A DNA stretch of 39,249 nt, from positions 1-39,249 of the forward strand of contig NZ_AZFN01000021.1 in the NCBI RefSeq assembly GCF_001434365.1, given 5' to 3'. Position numbers and translations under genes: made by a program. This document shows positions 7,853 to 17,181 of the stretch, in pieces (position 1 is the first letter of the stretch; each line of letters begins with the position of its first letter). Below the pieces are notes generated by a model that worked only from the letters and a program-made list of their open reading frames with translations, did no database searches and was not told where the DNA came from. The DNA comes from Limosilactobacillus gastricus DSM 16045 (GTDB taxonomy: Bacteria; Bacillota; Bacilli; Lactobacillales; Lactobacillaceae).

Positions 7853-9634
7853 ATGCAACGAACAAACTATGCTGGATTAACTAATGAATCCCAACTTGGT
7901 CAAAGGGTAGTGTTAAAGGGATGGGTCGCAAAGCGGCGGAATCTTGGTGGATTATTATTTATCGACTTACGTGATCGGGAAGGAATTGTTCAATTAGTTT
8001 TTAATGAACAAGAAAATAAAGCGGCATTTGAAACCGCTAGTCATTGTCGAAATGAGGATGTGATTGAAATTGACGGAACGGTTCGTCAACGTTCTGAAAT
8101 TAATCCTGATCTTGCAACCGGGAAGATTGAAGTGATTGTTGAAACAATTAATGTTTTAGCAAAATCACAAACTCCACCGTTTGAAGTGGTTGATAATGTT
8201 GATGCAGCTGAAGATTTGCGGATGCGTTATCGGTATATTGATTTACGGCGTCCCGAGATGATGCGAAACATGAAATTACGGAGTAAGGTAACGGCAGTTG
8301 TTCATAATTATTATGATAACCATGATTTTATGGACGTTGAAACACCTGATCTGACTCTTTCGACGCCAGAAGGGGCCCGTGATTATATTGTGCCATCGCG
8401 GGTTTATCCAGGCCATTTTTATGCACTTCCCCAATCACCACAATTGTTTAAACAGCTCCTAATGGCGGCCGGGATTGACAAATATTATCAAATTGCTCGT
8501 TGTTTTCGTGACGAAGATTTACGAGGCGATCGTCAACCCGAATTTACCCAAATTGATACTGAAATGAGTTTTGCAACTCCCGAAGAAATCCAAACAGTAG
8601 CCGAAGGATTGATCAAACGGGTAATGAAAGAAGTCTTAGATGTCGAAGTCCAGACGCCTTTCCCGCGGATGGAATGGCAAGAGGCAATGGATCGATATGG
8701 TTCTGACAAACCCGATACTCGTTTTGGGATGGAAATTCATGATTTGTCCGATCTGGTAGCTGATAGTGACTTTAAAGTTTTCGCGTCCACCGTCTCGGCT
8801 GGTAATTATGTCCGGGCTATTTGTGTCCCTGGTGGGGCCGACGCTTACTCACGTAAGGATATTACAAAAAAAGAAGAGTTTATCAAGCGTTATCATGCCA
8901 AAGGGCTCGCTTGGGTGAAGGTGACGGATGATGGTTACAATGGACCGATTGCTAAATTTATTAATGATTTAGCAGCGCCGATTAATCAACGATTGGGAGC
9001 AAAAACCGGCGATTTAATTTTATTTGTGGCGGATAGTTTTAATGTCGTCTGTGACGCCTTAGGATATTTGCGGGAAGCCATTGCTCAAGAATTAGACTTG
9101 ATTGCCCCTGATCAATGGAATTACCTGTGGGTGGTTAACTGGCCAATGTTTGAATACGACGAAGGCTTTGATCGCTGGATTGCTGCTCATCATCCCTTCA
9201 CGATGCTAAATGAAGAAGACTTACATTATTTAGAGCCAGGAGAAGATCCACATAAGGCTCATGCCCAAAGCTATGATATTGTCTTAAATGGAAATGAAAT
9301 TGGGGGTGGATCAATGCGGATTCACAACCCTGAAGTGCAAGAAAAGGTTTTAAAGGCGCTCGGCTATTCTAAAGAAGATGCCCAAGCCCGCTTTGGTTTT
9401 CTATTAAACGCCCTGGAAAACGGGATGCCGCCAGAAGGAGGAATGGCTTTCGGTTTAGACCGGTGGGTCATGCTCTTAGCTCAAGCAGAAAGCATTCGGG
9501 ATGTAATTCCATTCCCGAAGAACTCGAAAGCAGTTGAACCATTGACTGGTGCGCCAGGTCAAGTAGAATTAAATCAATTAGAAGATCTTCACTTGAAGGT
9601 TGACCTCGAAGGGAGTAATCAAGATGAGAGTTAA
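7853..9634 (+). CDS. aspS: Aspartate--tRNA ligase
   Basis: This class II synthetase charges tRNA-Asp. The start is the ATG at 7853 behind AAGGAGGAAA; an in-frame GTG at 7796 belongs to the T-box and would translate the terminator hairpin. The product is 593 residues. Order: N-terminal OB-fold anticodon domain (about 1-105), class II core with motif 2 region [18 protein letters not shown], a bacterial-type GAD insertion domain (about 285-420), and motif 3 [11 protein letters not shown] near the C-terminus. In many lactobacilli aspS follows hisS in one T-box operon; here it is alone behind the leader. Its last 11 bases overlap the next gene. Confidence 0.97.
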   Translation: MQRTNYAGLTNESQLGQRVVLKGWVAKRRNLGGLLFIDLRDREGIVQLVFNEQENKAAFETASHCRNEDVIEIDGTVRQRSEINPDLATGKIEVIVETINVLAKSQTPPFEVVDNVDAAEDLRMRYRYIDLRRPEMMRNMKLRSKVTAVVHNYYDNHDFMDVETPDLTLSTPEGARDYIVPSRVYPGHFYALPQSPQLFKQLLMAAGIDKYYQIARCFRDEDLRGDRQPEFTQIDTEMSFATPEEIQTVAEGLIKRVMKEVLDVEVQTPFPRMEWQEAMDRYGSDKPDTRFGMEIHDLSDLVADSDFKVFASTVSAGNYVRAICVPGGADAYSRKDITKKEEFIKRYHAKGLAWVKVTDDGYNGPIAKFINDLAAPINQRLGAKTGDLILFVADSFNVVCDALGYLREAIAQELDLIAPDQWNYLWVVNWPMFEYDEGFDRWIAAHHPFTMLNEEDLHYLEPGEDPHKAHAQSYDIVLNGNEIGGGSMRIHNPEVQEKVLKALGYSKEDAQARFGFLLNALENGMPPEGGMAFGLDRWVMLLAQAESIRDVIPFPKNSKAVEPLTGAPGQVELNQLEDLHLKVDLEGSNQDES

Positions 9635-10295
9635 TGTCTTACAACATGTTAGTGATGAAGGACCAGGCTCAGTGATGAATTGGGCCCATGATCATGGGGC
9701 AATCGTTACGGTTTATCATCCCAATGATTTTCAAAAATTACCGACGGTGGACGAGACGGATTTGTTAGTTGTGCTGGGTTGTCCAGCCAGTCCTAATGAT
9801 TCCGATCAATGGATTAAAGATGAACGAAAATTGATTAAAGAGCTTATGGATGCCCACAAACCAATGTTAGGGATGTGTTTTGGAGCTCAGCAAATGGCTA
9901 AGATTTTGGGGGCTGAGGTTAAAGACGCGCCTGCCAAAGAAGTAGGGTGGTTAGAAGTTACGAAGCAAAGCGATGTCATTCCTGATTTGCCAGCGACAGT
10001 TACCCCCTTACATTGGCATCAACAACAATTTACGATTCCTGAGGGTGGGCAACTACTTTATTCGTCAAAATACTTACGGGAACAAGCCTTTATCTATCAG
10101 GATTATGTCATTGGGTTACAGTTCCATTTGGAACCATTAATTGATAACGTCCGGGAAATGGTGGCTAATGATGGTGACTATGCCGATGGATCCGTTCTAA
10201 ACCAAAGTGGTCAGGAGATTATTGACCATGGAGTCCCAGCGGAGAACCAATTAGTTATGAATCAGTTGTTAGACTATCTGGTAAAACAAGCCTAA
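9624..10295 (+). CDS. Class I glutamine amidotransferase-like protein (GMP-synthase-like)
   Basis: This 223-residue free-standing type 1 glutamine amidotransferase domain has the nucleophile Cys in [11 protein letters not shown] (nucleophile elbow) and the His-x-Glu of the triad in GLQFHLEP. Such proteins hydrolyse glutamine and pass ammonia to a partner, or act as gamma-glutamyl hydrolases; the partner is not evident. The start ATG at 9624 is behind AAGGGAG and overlaps the aspS end by 11 bases, so it should be coupled to aspS and share its Asp T-box control. No synthetase domain is fused. The true substrate cannot be told from the sequence. Confidence 0.88.
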   Translation: MRVNVLQHVSDEGPGSVMNWAHDHGAIVTVYHPNDFQKLPTVDETDLLVVLGCPASPNDSDQWIKDERKLIKELMDAHKPMLGMCFGAQQMAKILGAEVKDAPAKEVGWLEVTKQSDVIPDLPATVTPLHWHQQQFTIPEGGQLLYSSKYLREQAFIYQDYVIGLQFHLEPLIDNVREMVANDGDYADGSVLNQSGQEIIDHGVPAENQLVMNQLLDYLVKQA

Positions 10296-10323
10296 TAAAA
10301 TCTCAATAAATCTTAATTTTTGA

Positions 10324-10352
10324 TTGACGTTCTAGGTGGAATTATCTATAAT
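10324..10352 (+). promoter_or_regulatory. Strong promoter of rpsU
   Basis: TTGACG (10324-10329), a 17-base spacer and a perfect TATAAT (10347-10352), about 70 bases before the rpsU ATG. It is among the closest to consensus in this window, as fits a ribosomal protein gene. Confidence 0.88.
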
Positions 10353-10419
10353 AAAAAAGTATTTGAAGGAATTTGTAATTCCGCGTACTAATCTAAAACC
10401 GGAGGGAGGGAAATCAATT

Positions 10420-10605
10420 ATGTCAAAAACTATTGTTCGTAAGAATGAATCTTTAGATGATGCTCTTCGCCGGTTTAAGCGTACTGTTTCACGGAACGGG
10501 ACTCTTCAAGAATACCGGAAGCGTGAATACTACGAAAAGCCTAGTGTTAAGCGTAAGTTAAAGTCTGAAGCGGCACGGAAGCGTAAGAACAAGCGTCGTC
10601 GTTAA
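10420..10605 (+). CDS. rpsU: 30S ribosomal protein S21
   Basis: S21 is a small, very basic protein of the 30S subunit near the anti-Shine-Dalgarno end of 16S rRNA. The 61-residue product begins [20 protein letters not shown], the hallmark S21 N-terminus, and ends in an Arg/Lys-rich tail. The start is the ATG at 10420 behind GGAGGGAGG (10401-10409). An in-frame upstream start at 10336 would lie across the promoter and is wrong. A terminator follows at 10610, so much of the transcript is monocistronic. Confidence 0.98.
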   Translation: MSKTIVRKNESLDDALRRFKRTVSRNGTLQEYRKREYYEKPSVKRKLKSEAARKRKNKRRR

Positions 10606-10609
10606 GATG

Positions 10610-10642
10610 AAAACTCCTGTCTACTTAGACGGGAGTTTTTTT
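10610..10642 (+). terminator. Rho-independent terminator after rpsU
   Basis: AAAACTCCTGTCT (10610-10622) pairs with AGACGGGAGTTTT around a 4-base loop (one G-T pair), followed by a run of T. Some read-through may supply rmuC, which has no promoter of its own that I can see. Confidence 0.85.
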
Positions 10643-10661
10643 ATGTGAAAGGAAGGTAAGG

Positions 10662-11720
10662 ATGGAATTTTTAATTTTAATTCTCACTATAGTGATCCTG
10701 GCCGGAATTTGGTATATCTTGCAACAACTTAAGCAAGGTCCCCAAGGAAATTTAGATGTTTCGAATCAGTTATATCAAAATCGGCAAGAGAACGAACAGT
10801 TGAGACAAACCATTGATCAAAAATTAACGCAAATCCAACAAAATAACGATCAACAATTGGAACGCATGCGGCAAACGGTGGAAGAAAAATTAGAATCCAC
10901 TATTCAAAGCCGTCTAAAACAAAGCATGGCCAACGTTAATCAACAATTGGAGAGTGTGAATAAAAGTCTTGGTGAGATGCAAAGCCTTTCTCAAGATGTG
11001 GCCTCCTTAAACAAAACCCTTTCCGGGACCAAAACACGGGGGATAATGGGGGAAGTTCAACTGGGAAATGTCATTGAAGATATTTTAACTAGTGCGCAAT
11101 ATGAACGAGAAATTCCGACAATTGCGGGTTCATCAAATCGGGTAGAATTTGCGATTAAGCTGCCTGGAGAGCATCAACAAACGGTCTGGTTGCCAATTGA
11201 TTCCAAATTTCCTTTAGACAGCTATGAACGAATTCAAACAGCTTTAGACAATTCGGATCGCGAGCAAGTTGATAAGGAACGCAAGGCATTGGCGCAGCAG
11301 ATTCGAAAGTTTGCTCAAGATATTAATTCCAAGTATATTCAACCTCCCCAAACGACTGATTTTGGGATTATGTTCTTACCAACAGAAAACTTATATTCGG
11401 AAGTGGTCCGGAACGCTCAGCTAGTGGAAGAGCTACGTAAGCAAGAAAATGTGATTGTAACGGGACCATCGACAATTGCGGCCATTTTAAATGCCTTATC
11501 GGTGGGCTTTAAAACACTAACAATTGAGCAAAATGCACAAAAAATTAGTCAAACTCTAGGGAAGTTTAAAGCGGAATTTGATTCTTATACTAAAACTCTT
11601 ACCATAGCGCAAAAACACCTCAATGATGCTAGTAAGAAACTTGATCAGCTTAGTTCAACTCGCACCAATGCGATGGATCGGATCTTAAGAGATGTTGAAG
11701 CTTTAGATGATGAAAGTTAA
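10662..11720 (+). CDS. rmuC: RmuC-family protein
   Basis: RmuC proteins limit inversions between short inverted repeats in E. coli and have a nuclease-like fold; the exact activity is not settled. The 352-residue product has an N-terminal membrane anchor (about residues 2-20, LILILTIVILAGIWYIL). A long Gln/Asn-rich coiled coil follows (about 30-120), then the conserved RmuC domain (about 120-320) with GIMGEVQLGNVIEDIL, LPIDSKFPLDSYER and FLPTENLYSEV. AAGGAAGG precedes the ATG at 10662. It lies between rpsU and the yqeY-like gene, which are often adjacent in Firmicutes. Confidence 0.93.
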   Translation: MEFLILILTIVILAGIWYILQQLKQGPQGNLDVSNQLYQNRQENEQLRQTIDQKLTQIQQNNDQQLERMRQTVEEKLESTIQSRLKQSMANVNQQLESVNKSLGEMQSLSQDVASLNKTLSGTKTRGIMGEVQLGNVIEDILTSAQYEREIPTIAGSSNRVEFAIKLPGEHQQTVWLPIDSKFPLDSYERIQTALDNSDREQVDKERKALAQQIRKFAQDINSKYIQPPQTTDFGIMFLPTENLYSEVVRNAQLVEELRKQENVIVTGPSTIAAILNALSVGFKTLTIEQNAQKISQTLGKFKAEFDSYTKTLTIAQKHLNDASKKLDQLSSTRTNAMDRILRDVEALDDES

Positions 11721-11751
11721 AATATGACTATTAACAATTTGGAGGTCCAAA

Positions 11752-12195
11752 ATGAGTTTATTAGAACAATTAACCCAAGATATGGTAACGGCCATGAAGG
11801 CTAAAGATAAAGAAACCTTAAGTGTAGTGCGGATGCTGAAAGCGGCCGTAACTAACGAACAAATTAGTTTAGGGCATGATTTAACTTCCGATGATGAAAA
11901 TGCGGTCTTATCACGGGAATATAAACAACGTAAAGAATCATTAGCCGAGTTTGAAAGTGCTGGCAGAACTGATCTTGTGGAAAAGACACAGCATGAATTA
12001 GCAGTGGTGGAAAAATATTTACCAGAACAGTTAACGGCGGAAGAAATTACCCAGATTGTTCAAGCTGCAATCGAACAAAGTGGGGCGGAAAGTATGCGTG
12101 ACATGGGAAAAGTCATGGGAATTGTGATGCCACAAGTGAAAGGTAAAGCGGATGGCAAGTTAGTTAACGAGACGGTAAAAGCGGCTTTGAGTTAA
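11752..12195 (+). CDS. yqeY: GatB/YqeY domain protein
   Basis: This 147-residue, mostly helical protein of the YqeY family is related to the C-terminal tRNA-binding tail of GatB of the amidotransferase GatCAB. Typical features are the N-terminus (SLLEQLTQDMVTAMKAKDKE), the stretch VVRMLKAAVTNEQI and the end DMGKVMGIVMPQVKGKADG. The cellular role is not established. TTGGAGG lies before the ATG. The gene is followed by a terminator and then phoH, the standard rpsU-yqeY-phoH order of Firmicutes apart from the rmuC insertion. Confidence 0.95.
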   Translation: MSLLEQLTQDMVTAMKAKDKETLSVVRMLKAAVTNEQISLGHDLTSDDENAVLSREYKQRKESLAEFESAGRTDLVEKTQHELAVVEKYLPEQLTAEEITQIVQAAIEQSGAESMRDMGKVMGIVMPQVKGKADGKLVNETVKAALS

Positions 12196-12240
12196 TTTAA
12201 CTATCCCAATTAGTCAAATATATTTCCAAATAATGATTAG

Positions 12241-12266
12241 AGGCTGGAGAATGATCCAGCTTTTTT
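12241..12266 (+). terminator. Rho-independent terminator after the yqeY-like gene
   Basis: GCTGGA (12243-12248) pairs with TCCAGC (12255-12260) around GAATGA, followed by six T. Confidence 0.8.
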
Positions 12267-12296
12267 GTATGTTTGGATGGAAGGCTTTCGCATATC

Positions 12297-12326
12297 TTGA
12301 AATCCCATCATGATTCATCGTAAAAT
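12297..12326 (+). promoter_or_regulatory. Promoter of the phoH-ybeY-dgkA-era-recO operon
   Basis: TTGAAA (12297-12302), an 18-base spacer and TAAAAT (12321-12326), 35 bases before the phoH start. Confidence 0.65.
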
Positions 12327-12361
12327 AATGAAGTTAACTAAAGTAAAGGAGTATCGCACAT

Positions 12362-13342
12362 TTGACAGCTACGGAAACTATTTCAGTGCAATTTAAATTA
12401 TCAAAACCCGAAGAACAAGTCGGTTTATTGGGCATTCAGGATCAATTTGTTTCTTTATTTGAAGAAGGAATGGGGGTCGAAATGAGCCCGTTTGGGGATC
12501 AATTGACCATCACGGGAGAAGCTGAGGCTGTTCATCAAACAGAAGCGGTTTTAGGGGAATTGGTAAAGTTACTTGACCAACAGATTAAGGTTTCGAGCAC
12601 TGATATTGTGAGTGCGATGAAAATGGCGAAGAAGGGGACCTTAGAGTATTTTGGTGACCTTTATCGGGAAACCATTGTTAAAGACCGCAAAGGTAATCCC
12701 ATTCGCGTCAAAACCTTTGGCCAACGGCAGTATGTCCATGCGATTAAGCAACGTGATGTGACTTTTGGGATTGGACCTGCTGGGACTGGGAAGACCTATT
12801 TAGCTGTTGCAATGGCCGTCGCAGCTTTAAAACGGGGTGAAGTGGAACGGATCATTTTAACCCGCCCCGCCGTGGAAGCGGGGGAGAGCCTAGGATTTCT
12901 TCCGGGTGATTTAAAAGAGAAGGTTGATCCTTATTTACGCCCTATTTACGATGCCTTAAATAGTATTCTGGGCGCTGACCACACCGAACGGCTAATGGAT
13001 CGCGGTGTCATCGAGATTGCAGCCCTTGCTTATATGCGGGGGCGGACCTTAGATGGTGCCTTTGTCATCTTAGATGAGGCTCAAAATACTACCAATGCGC
13101 AAATGAAAATGTTCTTGACCCGACTGGGCTTTGGTTCCAAGATGGTCGTGAATGGTGACATATCACAAATTGACCTACCACGTGGAGCAAAAAGTGGTTT
13201 AGTCAACGCCCAACAAATTTTGCGGGGAATTGACGCGATTGAATTCGTTCACTTTACGGCTGGTGATGTCGTGCGGCACCCAGTTGTAGCCAAGATCATT
13301 AACGCCTATGAGGCCGAACAGTCTACTCCAAAGGAGTCCTAA
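12362..13342 (+). CDS. phoH: PhoH family ATPase
   Basis: This is a PhoH-like P-loop ATPase, thought to act in RNA metabolism together with YbeY. The 326-residue protein has an N-terminal KH-like/extension region (about 1-115) and then the ATPase core. It shows Walker A GPAGTGKTYLAV (about residues 140-151), GESLGFLPGDLKEKVDPYLRP and Walker B FVILDEAQN. The start is a TTG at 12362 with AAAGGAG 10 bases upstream. No ATG or GTG fits better, because the family normally has this N-terminal length. The phoH-ybeY-dgkA-era order is strongly conserved in Firmicutes. Confidence 0.95.
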   Translation: MTATETISVQFKLSKPEEQVGLLGIQDQFVSLFEEGMGVEMSPFGDQLTITGEAEAVHQTEAVLGELVKLLDQQIKVSSTDIVSAMKMAKKGTLEYFGDLYRETIVKDRKGNPIRVKTFGQRQYVHAIKQRDVTFGIGPAGTGKTYLAVAMAVAALKRGEVERIILTRPAVEAGESLGFLPGDLKEKVDPYLRPIYDALNSILGADHTERLMDRGVIEIAALAYMRGRTLDGAFVILDEAQNTTNAQMKMFLTRLGFGSKMVVNGDISQIDLPRGAKSGLVNAQQILRGIDAIEFVHFTAGDVVRHPVVAKIINAYEAEQSTPKES

Positions 13343-13813
13343 ATGGAACTAGTAATATATGATCATACTAATGGTCAGGTGACAGATGAACAACTAGATG
13401 AAACCGAAAAACTTCTGCAATTTGCGGCTGACCAATTATCGATTGCGGCTAATGCTGAAATGTCAGTGACTTTTGTCAATAATCCCGAGATGCAAAAGAT
13501 CAATCGTGAATATCGTGGCATTGATCGATCTACGGATGTAATTTCCTTTGCAATTGAAGATGATGATGATCTGATGCTCCCTGCCGAATTACAAGCGGAG
13601 CTCCCACGAGAATTGGGGGATCTATTTGTTTCGATTGATAAGGTTAAATCACAAGCGTTGTTTCTAGATCATTCTGAAGAACGAGAACTTGGTTATATGT
13701 TGGTTCATGGTTTCTTACATTTGAATGGTTATGATCATGAACGAGCTGATGACCATGGTGAACAATTTCGGTTACAAGAGGAAATTTTGACGAAATATGG
13801 ACTCAAACGGTAA
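13343..13813 (+). CDS. ybeY: Endoribonuclease YbeY
   Basis: YbeY is a zinc-dependent single-strand endoribonuclease used in 16S rRNA 3' maturation and ribosome quality control. The 156-residue length is normal, and the metal motif H-G-x-L-H-L-x-G-Y-D-H is intact as HGFLHLNGYDH (about residues 121-131). The family stretch STDVISFAIED is also present. The ATG abuts the phoH stop (TAAATGG), and the 3' end overlaps dgkA by 17 bases, so all three are tightly coupled. Confidence 0.98.
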   Translation: MELVIYDHTNGQVTDEQLDETEKLLQFAADQLSIAANAEMSVTFVNNPEMQKINREYRGIDRSTDVISFAIEDDDDLMLPAELQAELPRELGDLFVSIDKVKSQALFLDHSEERELGYMLVHGFLHLNGYDHERADDHGEQFRLQEEILTKYGLKR

Positions 13814-14180
13814 ACATCAATTAAACAAAAATAAAACCTTCCGCCAAGCCTTTCATCATGCCTGGGATGGCATTATTGCGGTAGTTAAGCACGAACGTAA
13901 TATGCGTTTTCATTTGTTGGCGACAGTTGCAGTTATAATTGTCGCCTGCTGGTTTCGCTTGCAAGTTTGGGAATGGTTATGGATCCTTTTGGCGATTTTT
14001 CTCGTGATCACCGGTGAAATGGTTAACACCATCGTGGAAGCTTTAGTTGACATGACGGTTGGCCATCGATATCACCCCTTAGCTAAGCTAGCTAAAGATA
14101 TGGCAGCCGGATTAGTCTTATTACTGGCTGGCTTTGCCATTATTGTTGGTTTGCTAATCTTTGGTAATCATCTAATCTAA
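13797..14180 (+). CDS. dgkA: Diacylglycerol/undecaprenol kinase family membrane protein
   Basis: This is a small integral membrane kinase of the DgkA family. In Gram-positive bacteria these phosphorylate undecaprenol to recycle the lipid carrier for wall synthesis. The 127-residue protein has three membrane helices (about residues 40-55, 58-75 and 102-122). It carries the conserved ExxNTxxE motif in [13 protein letters not shown], plus [13 protein letters not shown]. The ATG at 13797 lies inside the end of ybeY, and the nearest ribosome site (AGAGGA) is 14 bases away, so translation is probably coupled. Confidence 0.94.
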   Translation: MDSNGKHQLNKNKTFRQAFHHAWDGIIAVVKHERNMRFHLLATVAVIIVACWFRLQVWEWLWILLAIFLVITGEMVNTIVEALVDMTVGHRYHPLAKLAKDMAAGLVLLLAGFAIIVGLLIFGNHLI

Positions 14181-14199
14181 AATTAAAATTGAGGTAAAT

Positions 14200-15111
14200 A
14201 TGGATACATTAAAAGCAGATTTTCACTCTGGATTTGTGGCGATTATTGGGCGTCCTAATGTTGGAAAGTCGACCCTTTTAAATTATGTTGTCGGGCAAAA
14301 AGTTGCAATCATGAGTAATGTTGCTCAAACAACACGAAACAAAATTCAAGGGATTTATACCACTAATGAAGCTCAAATTGTCTTTATTGATACTCCAGGA
14401 ATTCATAAACCACAAACTAAATTAGGTGATTTTATGGAGCGTTCGGCGCTTTCAGCCTTAGATGAAGTAGATGCGATTCTCTTTGTCGTTAGTGCGACCG
14501 AAAAACGCGGTCCAGGAGATAATTTTATTATTGAACGACTAAAGAAGGTTCAACAGCCAATTTATTTGGTAATTAATAAGATTGACCAAGTTCATCCGAA
14601 TGACCTTCCAGAGATCGTGGCTCAATATAATGACACTTTACCCTTTAAGAAAGTGATCCCAGTATCAGCATTACAAGGGAATAACGTCAACGGCTTAATT
14701 GATGAATTAGTAGATAACCTACCAGTCGGTCCTCAATATTACCCGACCGATCAAGTATCTGATCATCCGGAAAGATTTGTGGTCGCGGAAATGATTCGCG
14801 AAAAGGTATTTCTGCTAACTCGTCAAGAAGTACCACATTCGGTCGCAATTGATGTGACTTCCATCAAGCGAAATAATGAAGAAACGATTGAAGTTGATGC
14901 GAATATTATCGTGGAGCGACCTGGACAAAAGGGGATTATTATTGGTAAGAAGGGGTCCATGTTAAAAGAAATCGGCACCCAAGCCCGCCAAGACATTGAA
15001 CGTTTGCTTGGAGACAAGGTTTACTTACATCTTTGGGTAAAAGTAGTTCCCGGGTGGCGCGATAAAAATGCAATGTTAAAAGATTATGGTTATCGGTCAA
15101 CTGACTATTAA
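14200..15111 (+). CDS. era: GTPase Era
   Basis: Era is an essential GTPase that binds the 3' end of 16S rRNA and checks 30S assembly. The 303-residue protein shows G1 [10 protein letters not shown]3 DTPG and G4 NKID in the GTPase domain (about 1-175). The C-terminal KH domain has the RNA-binding loop [15 protein letters not shown] (about 247-261) and ends [14 protein letters not shown] precedes the ATG. It stands between dgkA and recO, its usual neighbours. Confidence 0.98.
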   Translation: MDTLKADFHSGFVAIIGRPNVGKSTLLNYVVGQKVAIMSNVAQTTRNKIQGIYTTNEAQIVFIDTPGIHKPQTKLGDFMERSALSALDEVDAILFVVSATEKRGPGDNFIIERLKKVQQPIYLVINKIDQVHPNDLPEIVAQYNDTLPFKKVIPVSALQGNNVNGLIDELVDNLPVGPQYYPTDQVSDHPERFVVAEMIREKVFLLTRQEVPHSVAIDVTSIKRNNEETIEVDANIIVERPGQKGIIIGKKGSMLKEIGTQARQDIERLLGDKVYLHLWVKVVPGWRDKNAMLKDYGYRSTDY

Positions 15112-15141
15112 TTGTTCTTCATGAATCATGAGGTGTAGATC

Positions 15142-15936
15142 ATGCGCGTCAACGAACCATTCCAAGGTATAATTATGAATCGACGCTCCTACCGGGAACG
15201 AGACATGTTGGTCAAAATCTTAACCAATCAGCGCGGACCAGTAATGTTTTTTGTCCGTGGAGCACAACGCAAAGGGTTCAAAATGGCGGCTGATATTTTA
15301 CCCTTCACACATGGTCAATATGTCGGTTTATTTAATGATGACGGTCTTAGTTATATTGTTAGCGCGGGTGAAACCCATCAATATCAGGGAATTGTCAATG
15401 ATCTTGACCGGAATGCCTATGCTACTTATCTTTTGGATCTAGTAAATCAAGCCTTTAAAGAAGGGGTAGGGATTAGTGGCTGGTATCAGCAAATTTCAAC
15501 GGCCTTAGATTTAATAAATCAAGGTCGCGATCCGCAGATCATAACGAATGTTTTAGAAGTTCAGTTATTAAATTTGCTGGGCATTGCCCCCCAATGGGAT
15601 CGGTGCGTTATTTGTGGGAACGATCAAGGTCCCTTTGATTATTCGGAGAGCTATGGGGGCATTTTGTGTCGTCAACATTGGGCACTTGATGAACATCGGT
15701 TCCGATTAGATCAAAGAACCATTAGTTACTTAAGGTTGTTTGCCCATTTAAACCTTGCAAAGGTCGGTCAGGTATCAGTTGCCGACCCCATCCGCAAACA
15801 GTTGACGTGGGCACTGGATAAAATTTATGATGATCAAATTGGAATGCGCTTAAAGTCCAAACGGTTTCTCCGTGAAATGGATCATTGGACGGCCGAACTG
15901 AAAAAAAGTCGGGATCAAATTGACAAACCTACTTAG
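15142..15936 (+). CDS. recO: DNA repair protein RecO
   Basis: RecO works with RecR (and RecF) to load RecA at gaps coated by SSB. The 264-residue protein has the N-terminal OB-fold (FQGIIMNRRSYRERDMLVKI), a helical middle and a four-ligand zinc motif with CVIC then CRQH (about residues 154-175). GAGGTGTAG lies just before the ATG at 15142. The last codons of this gene contain the -35 box of the glyQS promoter. Confidence 0.96.
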   Translation: MRVNEPFQGIIMNRRSYRERDMLVKILTNQRGPVMFFVRGAQRKGFKMAADILPFTHGQYVGLFNDDGLSYIVSAGETHQYQGIVNDLDRNAYATYLLDLVNQAFKEGVGISGWYQQISTALDLINQGRDPQIITNVLEVQLLNLLGIAPQWDRCVICGNDQGPFDYSESYGGILCRQHWALDEHRFRLDQRTISYLRLFAHLNLAKVGQVSVADPIRKQLTWALDKIYDDQIGMRLKSKRFLREMDHWTAELKKSRDQIDKPT

Positions 15937-15948
15937 ATTGACTATGAT
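15920..15948 (+). promoter_or_regulatory. Promoter of the glyQS T-box transcript
   Basis: A perfect TTGACA (15920-15925), a 17-base spacer and TATGAT (15943-15948). The -35 lies within the recO coding sequence. Confidence 0.85.
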
Positions 15949-15954
15949 AGTTTC

Positions 15955-16165
15955 AGTTTAATATTTGTAACGATGACGAAGAAGAAGGCTAATGGTCCTG
16001 AAAAGCGAATCGGTGATGGTGAAAGACTGATGAGGAGATTAGCATAGACATGGCACTTCAACAGTTACTTGAAATCAAGCTGTTTCGATTAATTCGAAAA
16101 AGCAGGGTGGAACCGCGATTAATTCGTCCCTGTAATGAACGTACTTGTTCATTACAGGGATTTTT
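15955..16165 (+). promoter_or_regulatory. T-box riboswitch leader (Gly) of glyQS
   Basis: A second T-box leader. Stem I has the usual distal region (GCGAATCGGTGATGGTGAAAG, in part, near 15995-16025), and the conserved T-box AGGGTGGAACCGCG is at about 16104-16117. A GGC triplet at 16052-16054 on the 3' side of stem I fits the specifier position and reads as a glycine codon, matching glyQS. A terminator stem follows. Confidence 0.94.
16127..16165 (+). terminator. Regulated terminator of the Gly T-box
   Basis: TCCCTGTAATGAAC (16127-16140) pairs perfectly with GTTCATTACAGGGA (16147-16160) around GTACTT, followed by five T. Confidence 0.9.
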
Positions 16166-16213
16166 AATTGTAAAACAAATCGTTAAGAACAATGGGTCTG
16201 AAGGGAGTAAGAC

Positions 16214-17179
16214 ATGGATCAAAAATTAACTTTTCAAGACATAATTTTTAAATTACAACAATACTGGGGGAGCCAGGGTTGTATGTTAATGCAAGCATAT
16301 GATAACGAAAAAGGGGCCGGGACCATGAGTCCATATACCTTCTTACGGGCGATTGGACCAGAACCGTGGAATGCGGCCTATGTTGAACCATCACGGCGAC
16401 CGGCTGATGGTCGGTATGGTGACAATCCAAACCGGTTATATCAACACCATCAATTCCAAGTGTTAATGAAACCTTCTCCAGAGAATATTCAAGAATTATA
16501 TTTGGGGAGCCTTCGTGAATTAGGGATTGAACCACTTGAGCATGACATTCGGTTTGTTGAAGATAACTGGGAAAATCCTTCGATGGGCTGTGCTGGTGTT
16601 GGTTGGGAAATTTGGCTTGATGGAATGGAAGTGACCCAATTTACTTATTTCCAAGTAGTTGGGGAACTGCAAATGGATCCTGTGGCAGCAGAAATTACTT
16701 ATGGATTGGAAAGGTTAGCCGAATACATCCAAAATGTCGATTCAGTTTATGATTTAGAATGGGCTGATGGCGTATATTATGGTGACATTTTTAAAGAACC
16801 AGAGTACGAGCATTCGAAATATTCTTTTGAAGAAAGCAATCAGGATATGTTGCTGAAGTTCTTTGAAGATTATGAAGCGGAGGCTAAACGCTTAATTAAC
16901 TTAGGTTTAGTTCATCCGGCTTATGATTATGTTTTGAAGTGTAGTCATACCTTCAATTTACTAGACGCACGGGGAGCGGTTTCCGTTACGGAACGGGCTG
17001 GTTACTTGCATCGCATTCGGATCATGGCTAAATCAGTGGCCAAAGCCTTTGTTCAAGAACGACGGAAACAAGGATTCCCATTGATTCATGATGAAGCCAA
17101 GCGTCAAGCCGTCTTAGCAAAATATCAAAAACAAGCGGAACAAGAAGCTAAGCGAAATGCCAAGAAGGGGGATCAATAA
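16214..17179 (+). CDS. glyQ: Glycine--tRNA ligase alpha subunit
   Basis: This is the catalytic alpha subunit of the bacterial tetrameric glycyl-tRNA synthetase, which makes the glycyl adenylate. At 321 residues it is slightly longer than usual because of a charged C-terminal tail ([14 protein letters not shown]). It begins with the family signature [14 protein letters not shown] and contains [31 protein letters not shown] and [14 protein letters not shown]. The ATG is behind GAAGGGAG. glyS starts 3 bases after its stop. Confidence 0.98.
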   Translation: MDQKLTFQDIIFKLQQYWGSQGCMLMQAYDNEKGAGTMSPYTFLRAIGPEPWNAAYVEPSRRPADGRYGDNPNRLYQHHQFQVLMKPSPENIQELYLGSLRELGIEPLEHDIRFVEDNWENPSMGCAGVGWEIWLDGMEVTQFTYFQVVGELQMDPVAAEITYGLERLAEYIQNVDSVYDLEWADGVYYGDIFKEPEYEHSKYSFEESNQDMLLKFFEDYEAEAKRLINLGLVHPAYDYVLKCSHTFNLLDARGAVSVTERAGYLHRIRIMAKSVAKAFVQERRKQGFPLIHDEAKRQAVLAKYQKQAEQEAKRNAKKGDQ

Positions 17180-17181
17180 TC

